Source of the DNA: Cellulomonas xiejunii
GTDB taxonomy: Bacteria > Actinomycetota > Actinomycetes > Actinomycetales > Cellulomonadaceae
Length of the DNA stretch: 64,000 nucleotides
NCBI RefSeq assembly: GCF_024508315.1
Contig: NZ_CP101987.1
Span: forward strand, 2,542,001-2,606,000
Direction of reading: 5' to 3'
Part shown: positions 36,775 through 45,329 of the stretch, one piece after another
How the letters are laid out: every line of letters begins with the position of its first letter
Position numbering within the stretch: the stretch's first letter is position 1
Translations under genes and position numbers: made by a program
Notes under the pieces: model-generated
The model's database searches: none
Told to the model about the DNA's origin: nothing
What the model saw: the letters and a program-made list of their open reading frames with translations, nothing else

Positions 36775-37458
36775 TCACGTGCCTGCGACGCCCGCCTTGT
36801 AGCCGACGCCCCGCACGGTCACGACGATCTCCGGACGCTCCGGGTCCGTCTCGATCTTCGAGCGCAGGCGCTGGACGTGGACGTTGACCAACCGGGTGTC
36901 GGCCGCGTGGCGGTACCCCCAGACCTTCTCCAGCAGCACCTCCCGCGTGAAGACCTGCCACGGCTTGCGTGCGAGCGCCACGAGCAGGTCGAACTCGAGG
37001 GGCGTGAGCGAGATCGAGCGACCCGCACGCTCCACGCGGTGCCCCGGGACGTCGATGGTCAGGTCCCCGATCGTCAGGTGCTCGGGAGCCGGCTCGTCGC
37101 TGCGGCGCAACCGCGCACGCACGCGCGCCACGAGCTCCTTGGGCTTGAAGGGCTTGGAGATGTAGTCGTCCGCGCCGGACTCCAGCCCGAGCACGACGTC
37201 CACGGTGTCGCTCTTCGCCGTGAGCATCACGATGGGCACACCCGACTCGGCCCGGATCTGGCGGCAGACCTCGGTGCCGTCCTTGCCGGGCAGCATCAGG
37301 TCGAGCAGCACGAGATCGGGCTGGGTGGCCCGGAACGCGCCCAGTGCCTCGTCGCCGTCCTCGCAGAAGACGGGGTCGAAACCCTCGGAGCGCAGCACGA
37401 TGCCGATCATCTCGGCCAGGGCGGTGTCGTCGTCGACCACCAGTACGCGTCCCTTCAT
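36775..37458 (-). CDS. mtrA: DNA-binding response regulator MtrA
   Basis: A 227-residue OmpR-type regulator. The receiver domain has the acidic triad at 9-11, the phosphorylated Asp53 (LLDLMLPG), and the Lys in SKPFKPKEL near 102; the C-terminal winged helix ends TRLVNVHVQRLRSKIE and VRGVGYK. ATG 37458 has a GAGAGGA ribosome site. It is the first gene of mtrA-mtrB-lpqB-comF and is divergent from the 37625 membrane-protein operon. Confidence 0.97.
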   Translation of the reverse strand: MKGRVLVVDDDTALAEMIGIVLRSEGFDPVFCEDGDEALGAFRATQPDLVLLDLMLPGKDGTEVCRQIRAESGVPIVMLTAKSDTVDVVLGLESGADDYISKPFKPKELVARVRARLRRSDEPAPEHLTIGDLTIDVPGHRVERAGRSISLTPLEFDLLVALARKPWQVFTREVLLEKVWGYRHAADTRLVNVHVQRLRSKIETDPERPEIVVTVRGVGYKAGVAGT

Positions 37459-37624
37459 GTCGACGATCCTCTCATCGACCCGGCCACCTGCGGAGCGACC
37501 GCGCCGCGCAGCCGGGTGACGGGTGCGTCCACAGCCGGCGCTCACCTGCGTCGTGGCACCATGGGACCCGCCGACGCGCCGACGCGCTCGGGCCTCAGCA
37601 CGCCAGACACGAGGAGTCCGACGC

Positions 37625-38812
37625 ATGACCTCCCCGCAGGACGACGGCTCAGGTCCCGTGCCGTGGGCGCACCCCGCAGGCCCGTCCGCGGACGCCCCGG
37701 GCACCGCCGCGCCGCCCTCGCCGCCCGGCCCTGCCGGTGGCACGGACGCAGGCGCGTGGGGTCAGCCGTCCGCCCCTGCCGGGTGGGGCCAGCCGTCGAC
37801 GCCTCCGGGGTGGGGTCAGCCGTCCGCCCCTCCCGGGTGGGGCGCCCCGCCGGCGGACGCTGCTCCCGCGTGGCACCTGCCCGCGCTGCAGCCGGGGATC
37901 ATCCCGTTGCGTCCGCTAGGTCTCGGCGAGGTCCTCGACGGCGCGATCCGGGCCGTGCGCGCGAACCCCGCCGTGATGTTCGGGCTCTCCGCCGTCGTGG
38001 TGACGGTCGCCGTCGCGCTGCAGACCCTCGTCCAGCTCTACGTGAGCGGCCTGATCGGTGCGGCGCTGAGCGACCTCGAGCTCACCAGCACGGTGTCGAG
38101 CACCGACACCATGCTGGTGGAGATGCTGTCCACGAGCGGCGGGCAGGCCCTGACGCTGCCGCTGCTGGTGCCGGTGACGTCCGTGCTCACCGGGCTCCTC
38201 ATCGTGTCGGTGAGCCGGTCCGTGCTGGGTCAGCGCGTCGCGCTGCGCGAGGTGTGGCGCACCCGCCGCGTGTGGCTGCTCGTCGGCTTCGGGCTGCTGC
38301 AGCTGTTCGTGCCCTTCCTGCTGGTCGCCGCGTGGGGCGGTGCCGTCGTCGCGCTCGTCGGCGCCGGTGCCGACGAGGCGGCGCTCGTCGTCGGCCTGGT
38401 GGGTGGCATCGCCCTGGGCGTCGTCCTGGTGTGGCTCACGGCGCGGACGCTGCTCGTCCCGCCGGCGCTCATGCTCGAGGGTCGGCGGTTCTGGCCCACC
38501 GTGGCGCGCGCGTGGCGGCTGACCCGCGGCAGCTTCTGGCGGCTGCTCGGCATCTACCTGCTCTCGAACCTGCTGGTCTCGGTGCTGATGTACCTGTTCC
38601 TCGTCCCGGCCTCCGTCGTGGCGGGCCTGGTCACGGCGACCACCGGCTCGGACGACCTGACGGTCTTCGTGTCGGCCTTCGGGCAGGTCGTCGGGCTGAC
38701 GCTGTCCACGACGTTCCTCGCGGCGGTCGTCGCACTGCTGTACATCGACGTGCGCATCCGTCGCGAGGGGCTCGACCTCGAGCTCGCGCGGGCGGCCACC
38801 GGTGCCGCATGA
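37625..38812 (+). CDS. Multi-pass membrane protein with Gly/Pro repeat N-terminus (DUF7544/GPDPase membrane-like)
   Basis: A 395-residue protein. Residues 1-95 are Gly/Pro/Ala-rich with three copies of WGQPS-x-P-x-G; the rest carries about six membrane helices in the style of the membrane domain found beside glycerophosphodiester phosphodiesterases, but no phosphodiesterase domain is present. ATG 37625 has the ribosome site CGAGGAG. It begins a five-gene unit with a 4-bp ATGA overlap into the DUF4129 gene. The function is unknown. Confidence 0.8.
   Translation: MTSPQDDGSGPVPWAHPAGPSADAPGTAAPPSPPGPAGGTDAGAWGQPSAPAGWGQPSTPPGWGQPSAPPGWGAPPADAAPAWHLPALQPGIIPLRPLGLGEVLDGAIRAVRANPAVMFGLSAVVVTVAVALQTLVQLYVSGLIGAALSDLELTSTVSSTDTMLVEMLSTSGGQALTLPLLVPVTSVLTGLLIVSVSRSVLGQRVALREVWRTRRVWLLVGFGLLQLFVPFLLVAAWGGAVVALVGAGADEAALVVGLVGGIALGVVLVWLTARTLLVPPALMLEGRRFWPTVARAWRLTRGSFWRLLGIYLLSNLLVSVLMYLFLVPASVVAGLVTATTGSDDLTVFVSAFGQVVGLTLSTTFLAAVVALLYIDVRIRREGLDLELARAATGAA
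37757..37837 (+). repeat. 27-bp coding tandem repeat, three units
   Basis: Units at 37757-37783, 37784-37810 and 37811-37837 encode WGQPS-[AT]-P-[AP]-G. A degenerate fourth copy follows. The repeats lie in the disordered N-terminus of the membrane protein. Confidence 0.85.
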
Positions 38813-39456
38813 CGGGTGCGGGATGGCCGGCCGTGCACGTCGTGACCGGGGTACCCGTCGAGCCCGATGCCGCCGAGGCGCGTCGGTGGCTGCGTGAGGA
38901 GCTCCTCGACCCCGCGTACCACCGCCCCGAGTCGCTGCTGCAGCGGGTACTGGCGTGGCTCGTCGAGCAGCTCGACAGCATGCCCTCGCTCGGCATGTCG
39001 AACCGGACCGCCCTGCTCGTCGTCGTCGGCGTGGTCCTGCTCGTCGTGCTCGTCGCGCTGCGCATCGCCGGGCCCGTCCGCGCGACCGCGCGCCGTCGCC
39101 GGGTCGGCGTCCTGCACGCGGACGACCGGCGCACGGCCGCGGAGCTGCGCGACGCGGCCGACGCCGCCGCCCGGGCCGGCACCTGGTCGCTCGCCGTCGC
39201 CGACAGGTACCGGGCGGTCGTCCGCGACCTCGAGGAACGCGGGCTTCTCGACGAGCGCCCCGGCCGCACCGCGCACGAGGCTGCGCGCGTCGCCGCCGTC
39301 GCGCTCCCCCAGCACGCGGACCTCCTGCGGGACGGCGGCGACCTGTTCGACGACGTCGTCTACGGCGAGCGCACGGCGACGGCCGACGACGACGCTGCGG
39401 TGCGAGCCCTCGACGACGCCGTCCGCGCAGCACGCCCCGCGGCGGTCACGACGTGA
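38809..39456 (+). CDS. DUF4129-domain membrane protein
   Basis: A 215-residue protein with one transmembrane helix at about 66-86 and a C-terminal cytoplasmic DUF4129 domain (about 100-205, AVADRYRAVVRDLEERGLLDERPGRTAHEAA region). It overlaps both neighbours by 4 bp (ATGA in, GTGA out). DUF4129 proteins travel with MoxR ATPases and DUF58 proteins; their role is not established. Confidence 0.85.
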   Translation: MTGAGWPAVHVVTGVPVEPDAAEARRWLREELLDPAYHRPESLLQRVLAWLVEQLDSMPSLGMSNRTALLVVVGVVLLVVLVALRIAGPVRATARRRRVGVLHADDRRTAAELRDAADAAARAGTWSLAVADRYRAVVRDLEERGLLDERPGRTAHEAARVAAVALPQHADLLRDGGDLFDDVVYGERTATADDDAAVRALDDAVRAARPAAVTT

Positions 39457-40643
39457 GCGCGTCCGTGCACGTCGACGAGGTCCTCGGTGACGGGTCCACG
39501 GGCCGCTCACGGGCCGCCGGCCGCTGGCGGCGCTCCCGACCGTGGCTCGTCGTGCTCGGGGTCGTGCTGCTCGGAGGCCTCGTCCTGACGCTGCCCGCCC
39601 CGCCGACGAGCAGCACGCCTGGCGCACCGGACAACCCCGGGGGCACGGGTGCCCGGGCCGTGGCGCGCGTCCTGGAGCGGCAGGGGGTCACCGTCGAGCA
39701 CGTCACGACGACGGCAGCCGCCCTCGAGGCCGCCACCGGGGACGGCACGGTGCTCGTCGTGGGCGACCAGTGGCTCACCCCGGAGCAGGTGGACGTGCTG
39801 CTGGAGCTCGACGACGACCTCGTCCTGGTCGACGCCGGGTGGGCCCTGTCGACGCTCGCGCCCGACGTCGTCGCGGCGGGGACGGGAAGCACCCGGTCGC
39901 TGCGGGAGGCCGCGTGCGACGACCCCGACGCACGCGCGGCGGGCACGATCACGGCCGCGGGCGGGTACGTCGACCTGGCGGGCGGGGCCACGACGTGCTT
40001 CCCCACCGACGACGGGGCGCGCGGCGGGGCGTACGTCACGTTCGAGCAGGACGGGCGCCGCGTGACCGCGCTGTCCGACCTGCACCCCCTGACGAACGCC
40101 GCGGTCGACGACGACGGCAACGCCGCGCTCGCGCTGCGCGTGCTCGGCCGTCACGACCACCTGGTCTGGTACGTCCCGAGCTTCGACGACCTCGGCCCGG
40201 TGGACGCCGGGGGCTCCGGCACGTCGCTGACCGACCTCGTACCCTGGGTGCGGCCGCTCACCGGGTGGCTGGTGCTCGTCCTCGTGGTGACGATCGTGTG
40301 GCGCGCACGCCGCCTCGGACCGGTGGTCGCCGAGCCGCTGCCGGTCGTCGTGCGCTCAGCCGAGGCGACCCGCGGTCGCGGTCGCCTCTACCGGCGTGCT
40401 CGCGCGCACGGGCACGCCGCCGCCGCCCTGCGCGCCGGGACGGCAGCCCGTGTCGCGCACCGCCTGGGCCTGCCCCGCTCGGCAGACGCGCCGTCGCTCG
40501 TGGACGCCCTCGCGCGTGCCACCGGCCGGCGCCCACGCGACGTGGAGACGCTGATCTACGGTCCGCCACCCACCGACGACGCGGGCCTGCTGCGGCTCGC
40601 CGACGACCTGCACCACCTGGAGAGCGAGGTACACCGACCGTGA
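39453..40643 (+). CDS. DUF4350-domain membrane protein
   Basis: A 396-residue protein with transmembrane helices at about 31-47 and 266-286 around an extracytoplasmic DUF4350 domain (DNPGGTGARAVARVLERQGV near 70-88), and a C-terminal cytoplasmic tail. GTG 39453 overlaps the DUF4129 stop, and its own stop overlaps the MoxR start by 4 bp. It has no enzymatic motif I recognise. Confidence 0.85.
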   Translation: MSASVHVDEVLGDGSTGRSRAAGRWRRSRPWLVVLGVVLLGGLVLTLPAPPTSSTPGAPDNPGGTGARAVARVLERQGVTVEHVTTTAAALEAATGDGTVLVVGDQWLTPEQVDVLLELDDDLVLVDAGWALSTLAPDVVAAGTGSTRSLREAACDDPDARAAGTITAAGGYVDLAGGATTCFPTDDGARGGAYVTFEQDGRRVTALSDLHPLTNAAVDDDGNAALALRVLGRHDHLVWYVPSFDDLGPVDAGGSGTSLTDLVPWVRPLTGWLVLVLVVTIVWRARRLGPVVAEPLPVVVRSAEATRGRGRLYRRARAHGHAAAALRAGTAARVAHRLGLPRSADAPSLVDALARATGRRPRDVETLIYGPPPTDDAGLLRLADDLHHLESEVHRP

Positions 40644-41731
40644 CCGACGAGACGCCGCGACCCCCGAGCACCCGGGGGGTCCCGCAGGGGCAGGCCGCAC
40701 CCGCCGCCGAGCCACCGACCACCGCGCCCGGGTCGCCCACCACCGACGCCTCCCCGGGCTGGCCCGCGGCCACCACCGCGGGCGCCGACCTGCGGACGTC
40801 CCTCGCGGCCGTGCGCACGGAGGTCGGCAAGGCGGTCGTCGGCCAGGACGCGGCTGTCACCGGCCTGATCATCGCGCTGCTGTGCCGTGGGCACGTGCTG
40901 CTGGAGGGCGTCCCGGGCGTCGCGAAGACGCTGCTGGTGCGGTCGCTGTCGGGGGCGCTCTCGCTGGGGACCAAGCGGGTCCAGTTCACGCCCGACCTCA
41001 TGCCGGGGGACGTGACGGGCTCGCTCGTCTACGACGCCCGCACCGCCCAGTTCTCGTTCCGTGAGGGCCCCGTCTTCACGAACCTGCTGCTGGCCGACGA
41101 GATCAACCGGACGCCCCCCAAGACGCAGGCCTCGCTCCTGGAGGCGATGGAGGAGCGTCAGGTCACGGTCGACGGCGAACCGCGCGCGCTGCCGGACCCG
41201 TTCGTCGTCGTCGCGACGCAGAACCCCGTCGAGTACGAGGGCACGTACCCGCTGCCCGAGGCCCAGCTCGACCGGTTCCTCCTCAAGCTGCTTCTCCCGC
41301 TGCCGGAGCGCACCGACGAGATCGAGGTGCTGTCCCGCCACGCGGCGGGCTTCGACCCGCGCGACCTCGCCGCCGCCGGGCTGCGCGCGGTCGCGGGCGC
41401 CGACGACCTGGCGCGCGCACGGGCGCAGGTCGCGCAGGTGCAGGTCGCGCAGGAGGTCCTCGGCTACGTCGTCGACGTGTGCCGTGCGACCCGGACCTCC
41501 CCGTCGCTGGGCCTGGGCGTGTCGCCGCGCGGCGCCACCGCGCTGCTGGCGACGTCCCGCGCGTGGGCGTGGCTGTCCGGGCGCGACTACGTCACACCGG
41601 ACGACGTGCAGGCGCTCGCGCACCCCACGCTGCGGCACCGCGTCCAGCTGCGCCCCGAGGCCGAGATCGAGGGCGTGACGGCCGAGTCGGTGCTGGACAC
41701 GGTGCTCGCCTCCGTCCCGGTCCCCCGCTGA
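40640..41731 (+). CDS. MoxR-family AAA+ ATPase
   Basis: A 363-residue AAA+ chaperone. After a Pro/Thr-rich N-terminus (to about 50), Walker A GVPGVAKT is at 90-97, Walker B LLLADEINR near 150-158, and sensor 1 VATQNP near 193-198. MoxR proteins are thought to remodel partner proteins carrying VWA-like DUF58 domains; the DUF58 gene follows 4 bases after this stop. GTG 40640 overlaps the DUF4350 stop. Confidence 0.93.
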   Translation: MTDETPRPPSTRGVPQGQAAPAAEPPTTAPGSPTTDASPGWPAATTAGADLRTSLAAVRTEVGKAVVGQDAAVTGLIIALLCRGHVLLEGVPGVAKTLLVRSLSGALSLGTKRVQFTPDLMPGDVTGSLVYDARTAQFSFREGPVFTNLLLADEINRTPPKTQASLLEAMEERQVTVDGEPRALPDPFVVVATQNPVEYEGTYPLPEAQLDRFLLKLLLPLPERTDEIEVLSRHAAGFDPRDLAAAGLRAVAGADDLARARAQVAQVQVAQEVLGYVVDVCRATRTSPSLGLGVSPRGATALLATSRAWAWLSGRDYVTPDDVQALAHPTLRHRVQLRPEAEIEGVTAESVLDTVLASVPVPR

Positions 41732-41735
41732 GCCC

Positions 41736-43052
41736 GTGGCCCTGACGTCGCGCGCGGTCCTGGTCGCGCTGGCCGGGCTCGTCCCGGTCGCCCTGCTGCC
41801 CGCGCCCCTGACGGTGCTCGTGTGGGCCCTCGTCGTCGTCGCGCTGTGCGCGGTGGACGTGGCGCTCGCGGCCTCCCCGCGGGAGCTCGCGGTCTCCCGA
41901 CGCCTGCCCGCGTCCGTCCGGTTGTCGGGGACCGTCGCGGCGGTCCTCACGGTGCGCAACACCGGCCGGCGCACGGCACGCGCCGTGGTGCGCGACGCCT
42001 GGCCGCCGTCGACGTTGCCGGACGGTGACGCGCCCACCGGTGCCCGCACGCCGCGGCACCGCGTCGACGTGCCGCCGGGCGAGCAGCGCGTGGTGACCAC
42101 GGCCCTCGTGCCGACGCGACGCGGCGACGCGGTCGCCGAACGCGTCGCGATCCGGACGCTGGGCCCGCTGGGCGTCGCGGGACGTCAGGTATCGCTCGAC
42201 GTGCCGGGACGCCTGCGGGTGCTGCCGGAGTTCGCCTCGCGGCGACACCTGCCGTCACGTCTGGCACGCCTGCGGGAGCTCGACGGGCGCGCCACTGTCC
42301 AGGTCCGCGGGGCGGGCACGGAGTTCGACTCCCTGCGCGAGTACGTCGACGGCGACGACGTCCGGTCGATCGACTGGCGCGCCACGGCGCGCCGGCGCGA
42401 GGTCGTCGTGCGCACCTGGCGGCCGGAGCGGGACCGGCACGTGCTCCTCGTCGTCGACACCTCCCGCACGAGCGCGGCCCGTGTCCTGGACGCGACACGG
42501 CTCGAGGCCTCGGTCGAGGCGGCCCTGCTGCTGGGCGTGCTCGCGGCGCACGCGGGCGACAGGGTCGAGCTCATCGCGTACGACCGCCGGGTCCGGGCCC
42601 GCGCGGCCGACTCGCACTCCTCACGCGTCCTGCCGGCACTGGCCGAGGCGCTCGCCGGCGTGCAGCCGGCGCTCGTGGAGACCGACTGGCCGGGGCTCGT
42701 CGGGCAGGTGCGCTCACGACTGAGCCGGCGTGCCCTCGTGGTGCTCCTGACGTCGCTCGACCCGGCGGCGGTCGAGCAGGGTCTCCTGGACGTCGTCGGC
42801 GGCCTGACCCGTCGTCACCAGGTCGTCCTCGCGTCGGTCGCCGACCCCGAGCTCGAGCAGCTGCGGACGGCGCGACGCACGGTGGAGGAGGTGTTCGACG
42901 CCGCTGCAGCGGAGCGCACGTCGTTGGAGCGGGCGGCCGTCGGCGTGCGTCTGCGACAGCGCGGCGTCGAGGTGGTCGAGGCCTCGCCCGACGACCTCGC
43001 ACCGCGGCTCGCGGACACGTACCTCGCGCTCAAGGCGGCCGGGCGCCTCTAG
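41736..43052 (+). CDS. DUF58-domain membrane protein
   Basis: A 438-residue protein with two N-terminal membrane helices (about 5-45) and a C-terminal VWA-like DUF58 domain: EFDSLREYVDGDDVRSIDWRA near 196-216 and LLVVDTSRTS near 235-244, which has the DxS of a MIDAS-like site with Thr in place of Gly/Ser. It is the last gene of the membrane-DUF4129-DUF4350-MoxR-DUF58 unit and is the expected substrate or partner of the MoxR ATPase. Confidence 0.9.
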   Translation: MALTSRAVLVALAGLVPVALLPAPLTVLVWALVVVALCAVDVALAASPRELAVSRRLPASVRLSGTVAAVLTVRNTGRRTARAVVRDAWPPSTLPDGDAPTGARTPRHRVDVPPGEQRVVTTALVPTRRGDAVAERVAIRTLGPLGVAGRQVSLDVPGRLRVLPEFASRRHLPSRLARLRELDGRATVQVRGAGTEFDSLREYVDGDDVRSIDWRATARRREVVVRTWRPERDRHVLLVVDTSRTSAARVLDATRLEASVEAALLLGVLAAHAGDRVELIAYDRRVRARAADSHSSRVLPALAEALAGVQPALVETDWPGLVGQVRSRLSRRALVVLLTSLDPAAVEQGLLDVVGGLTRRHQVVLASVADPELEQLRTARRTVEEVFDAAAAERTSLERAAVGVRLRQRGVEVVEASPDDLAPRLADTYLALKAAGRL

Positions 43053-43079
43053 GTCGCGGCGGGTGTCGGTCCCGGACGC

Positions 43080-43085
43080 TACGTT
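43080..43085 (+). promoter_or_regulatory. -10 box TACGTT, leaderless start of the AlkZ-type gene
   Basis: TACGTT with a 7-base gap to the GTG at 43093. The upstream GTG at 43063 would put the box inside the gene; no ribosome site exists for either. Confidence 0.45.
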
Positions 43086-43092
43086 CGACACC

Positions 43093-44262
43093 GTGCTGGA
43101 CGACCGCTCCCTCAACCGCGCGCTCCTCGCGCGTCAGCACCTCCTTCAGCGCACGTCCGACGACGTGCCGACGGTCGTCGAGCACCTCGTCGGGCTCCAG
43201 GCGCAGAACCCGTGGTCACCCTTCCTGGGGCTGTGGAGCCGTGTCGACGGTTTCACCACGGCGGACCTGGACGCAGCCCTGACCGACCGCACCCTGCTGC
43301 GGATGGCCGTGATGCGCTCGACCGTCCATCTCGTCACGGCGCGCGACGCCCCCGTCCTCGGGGCGCTCGCGGTGCCCGTGATGGCCCGTGAGCTGCGCGG
43401 CAACTCCCGACGGCGCGGCGCGCTCGACGTCGTCGACCTCGACCGCCTCGTCGAGCGCGCAGCCGCGTACGTCCGCGCCGAGCCGCGACGGACGACCGAC
43501 CTCGGCGCCCACCTCGCGCAGGAGTGGCCCGCCGCGCACCCGCAGGACCTCTCGGCGTTCGCCCGTGCGCTCCTGCCGATGGTGCAGGTGACGCCCCGTG
43601 GGCTGTGGCGGCAGTCGGCCGCCACCACGTGGACGACGCTGGACGCGTGGGTCCCCGACGCCGTCGCAGCCGCCGAGGACCTCACGGCGGCGGACGTGCG
43701 CGCCCGCGCCCTGGAGGACGTCGTGCTGCGTTACCTCGGGGCGTTCGGCCCGGCGAGCGTCGCGGACGTCCAGGCGTGGTCAGGGCTGACGGGTCTGCGC
43801 GACGTCCTCGCCGGCCTCCGCGACCGCCTCGTCGTCCTCCCGGCAGTCCCAGCACGGGCGGGTGGCAGGACGCGCGAGCTGCTGGACCTGCCGGACGCAC
43901 CCCGGCCCGACGGGGACGTGCCCGCTCCGGTCCGGCTGCTGGCCGACTACGACAACCTGTGGCTCGCGCACGCCCAGCGCACCCGGGTGATCGACGACGA
44001 GCACCGCCTGCGCCTGCGCACGCCCAACGGCCGGCTGCCCGCCGCGGTCCTGGTCGACGGCCGGGTGCGCGCCACGTGGGCGATGACGCGCGAGAGCGCC
44101 GGGCCCGGCCGCGCGGGCCGGCGCGTCACGGCGACGCTGACGGTCACGCCGCTCGACCCCCTGCCCGCGGCGCGCCGCCGCGAGGTCCTGGAGGCCGCGG
44201 AGCCGGCGGTGCGCTTCCTCGCCGACGACGCCGACGCGCACGTCGTCCGGTACGCCGACTGA
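43093..44262 (+). CDS. AlkZ-type winged-helix DNA glycosylase
   Basis: A 389-residue member of the AlkZ-like superfamily (winged helix DNA-binding domain family). The catalytic motif reads QAQ at residues 36-38 (HLVGLQAQNP), the QxQ form of AlkZ, where the equivalent glutamines are 37 and 39. The C-terminal NLWLAHAQRTRVIDD and VLVDGRVRATW blocks are family-like. Start 43093 is preferred to 43063 because of the -10 box and because it places the QxQ where AlkZ has it. Streptomyces AlkZ protects against the crosslinker azinomycin; no toxin cluster is present here, so the role is probably general repair. Confidence 0.82.
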   Translation: MLDDRSLNRALLARQHLLQRTSDDVPTVVEHLVGLQAQNPWSPFLGLWSRVDGFTTADLDAALTDRTLLRMAVMRSTVHLVTARDAPVLGALAVPVMARELRGNSRRRGALDVVDLDRLVERAAAYVRAEPRRTTDLGAHLAQEWPAAHPQDLSAFARALLPMVQVTPRGLWRQSAATTWTTLDAWVPDAVAAAEDLTAADVRARALEDVVLRYLGAFGPASVADVQAWSGLTGLRDVLAGLRDRLVVLPAVPARAGGRTRELLDLPDAPRPDGDVPAPVRLLADYDNLWLAHAQRTRVIDDEHRLRLRTPNGRLPAAVLVDGRVRATWAMTRESAGPGRAGRRVTATLTVTPLDPLPAARRREVLEAAEPAVRFLADDADAHVVRYAD

Positions 44263-44267
44263 CCAAC

Positions 44268-45257
44268 TCAGCCGGCGGTCGCGACGCCGTACCCGGCACG
44301 GTCGGCGTCGAGGTCACCCGTGTGGCCGGCCGCGACGGCGCGGCGACCCAGGACCAGCACGTACGCCCAGAACGCAGCCAGCACGACGGCACCGACAGCC
44401 ACCTTGACGGGCCACGGCAGCGACGAGCCGGTCACGAACCCCTCGACGAGCCCGGACACGGCGAGCACACCCACGAGACCGAGCGCCACCGTGAACAGCG
44501 CGCGCCCCTCCTGGGCGAGCGCTCGCCCGCGGGTCCGCGGTCCGGGGTCGACCAGCGTCCAGAACAGGCGCAGCCCGGCGGCTCCCGCCACGAAGACGGC
44601 GGTGAGCTCGAGGAGCCCGTGGGGGGCGATGAGCTGCAGGAACACGTCCAGGCGCCCGTGGTGCGCCATGAGCCCGCCTGCCGACCCCACGCTCACGGCG
44701 TTGCTGAACAGGACGTAGGCCGGCGCGATCCCCGTGATGCCGGTGCCCACGCACAGGGCCGCGATCCAGGCGTTGTTGGTCCACACCATCGCGGCGAAGC
44801 CCGCGCCGGGCGCGTAGTATTCCGCGAACGCGTGGTCGACGTACTCCCGCTGCTCGCTCGGCGTCCCCATGAGCGCCAGCGCCTCCGGGGAGCTCGCCAC
44901 GAGCACGCCCGTCGCCACACCGACGGCGAGGAACGCCGCCATCACGGCGACCGTCCACCAGCGGATCCGGTAGAGCGCGGCAGGCAGCCGCAGGAGCACG
45001 AACGACGTCACGTCCGACCAGGACGGTGCGTGCGTGCCGGACAGCCTGCTGCGGGCACGCACCAGCACCTGGGACAGACGCGAGACCGTCTCGGGGTCCG
45101 GGGCGGCCGAGCGCACCGCCGACAGGTCGGTCGCCGTCGCCTGGTACAGCGCGACGAGCTCGTCGGCCTCGGCGCCGGTCAGGCGGCGGCGGCGCGAGAG
45201 CGCGTCGAGGCGCTGCCAGGTCGGCGTGCGCGCGCGGGTGTACGCATCGAGGTCCAC
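44268..45257 (-). CDS. SpoIIM/DUF95-family membrane protein
   Basis: A 329-residue protein with a helical cytoplasmic N-terminus (about 1-95) and about six transmembrane helices, with the conserved polar segment NNAWIAALCVGTGITGIAP near 160-178 and GGLMAHHGRLDVFLQLIAPHGLLEL near 193-217 that define the SpoIIM-like family. This organism type does not sporulate as Bacillus does, so the name is only a family label. It usually pairs with RDD and MoxR/DUF58 genes. CAGGCT on the minus strand, 6 bases before the GTG, may be a weak leaderless -10. Its stop is 5 bp from the convergent AlkZ gene. Confidence 0.86.
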   Translation of the reverse strand: MDLDAYTRARTPTWQRLDALSRRRRLTGAEADELVALYQATATDLSAVRSAAPDPETVSRLSQVLVRARSRLSGTHAPSWSDVTSFVLLRLPAALYRIRWWTVAVMAAFLAVGVATGVLVASSPEALALMGTPSEQREYVDHAFAEYYAPGAGFAAMVWTNNAWIAALCVGTGITGIAPAYVLFSNAVSVGSAGGLMAHHGRLDVFLQLIAPHGLLELTAVFVAGAAGLRLFWTLVDPGPRTRGRALAQEGRALFTVALGLVGVLAVSGLVEGFVTGSSLPWPVKVAVGAVVLAAFWAYVLVLGRRAVAAGHTGDLDADRAGYGVATAG

Positions 45258-45317
45258 GCCCCCAGCCTGCCATCGTCCTGCGCGCGCGCGTCACGTCCCA
45301 CCGCACGTGGCGGCGGA

Positions 45318-45323
45318 TAGTCT
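45318..45323 (+). promoter_or_regulatory. -10 box TAGTCT, leaderless start of the RDD gene
   Basis: TAGTCT with a 6-base gap to the GTG at 45330; no ribosome-binding site. It is divergent to the SpoIIM gene. Confidence 0.5.
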
Positions 45324-45329
45324 GCGCGG

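Noticed and set aside
36250..39456. Open frame of 1068 codons across mtrB, mtrA and the next gene
   Set aside because: Mostly antisense to mtrB and mtrA; only its last part is real, being the DUF4129 gene in the same frame, which begins at 38809.
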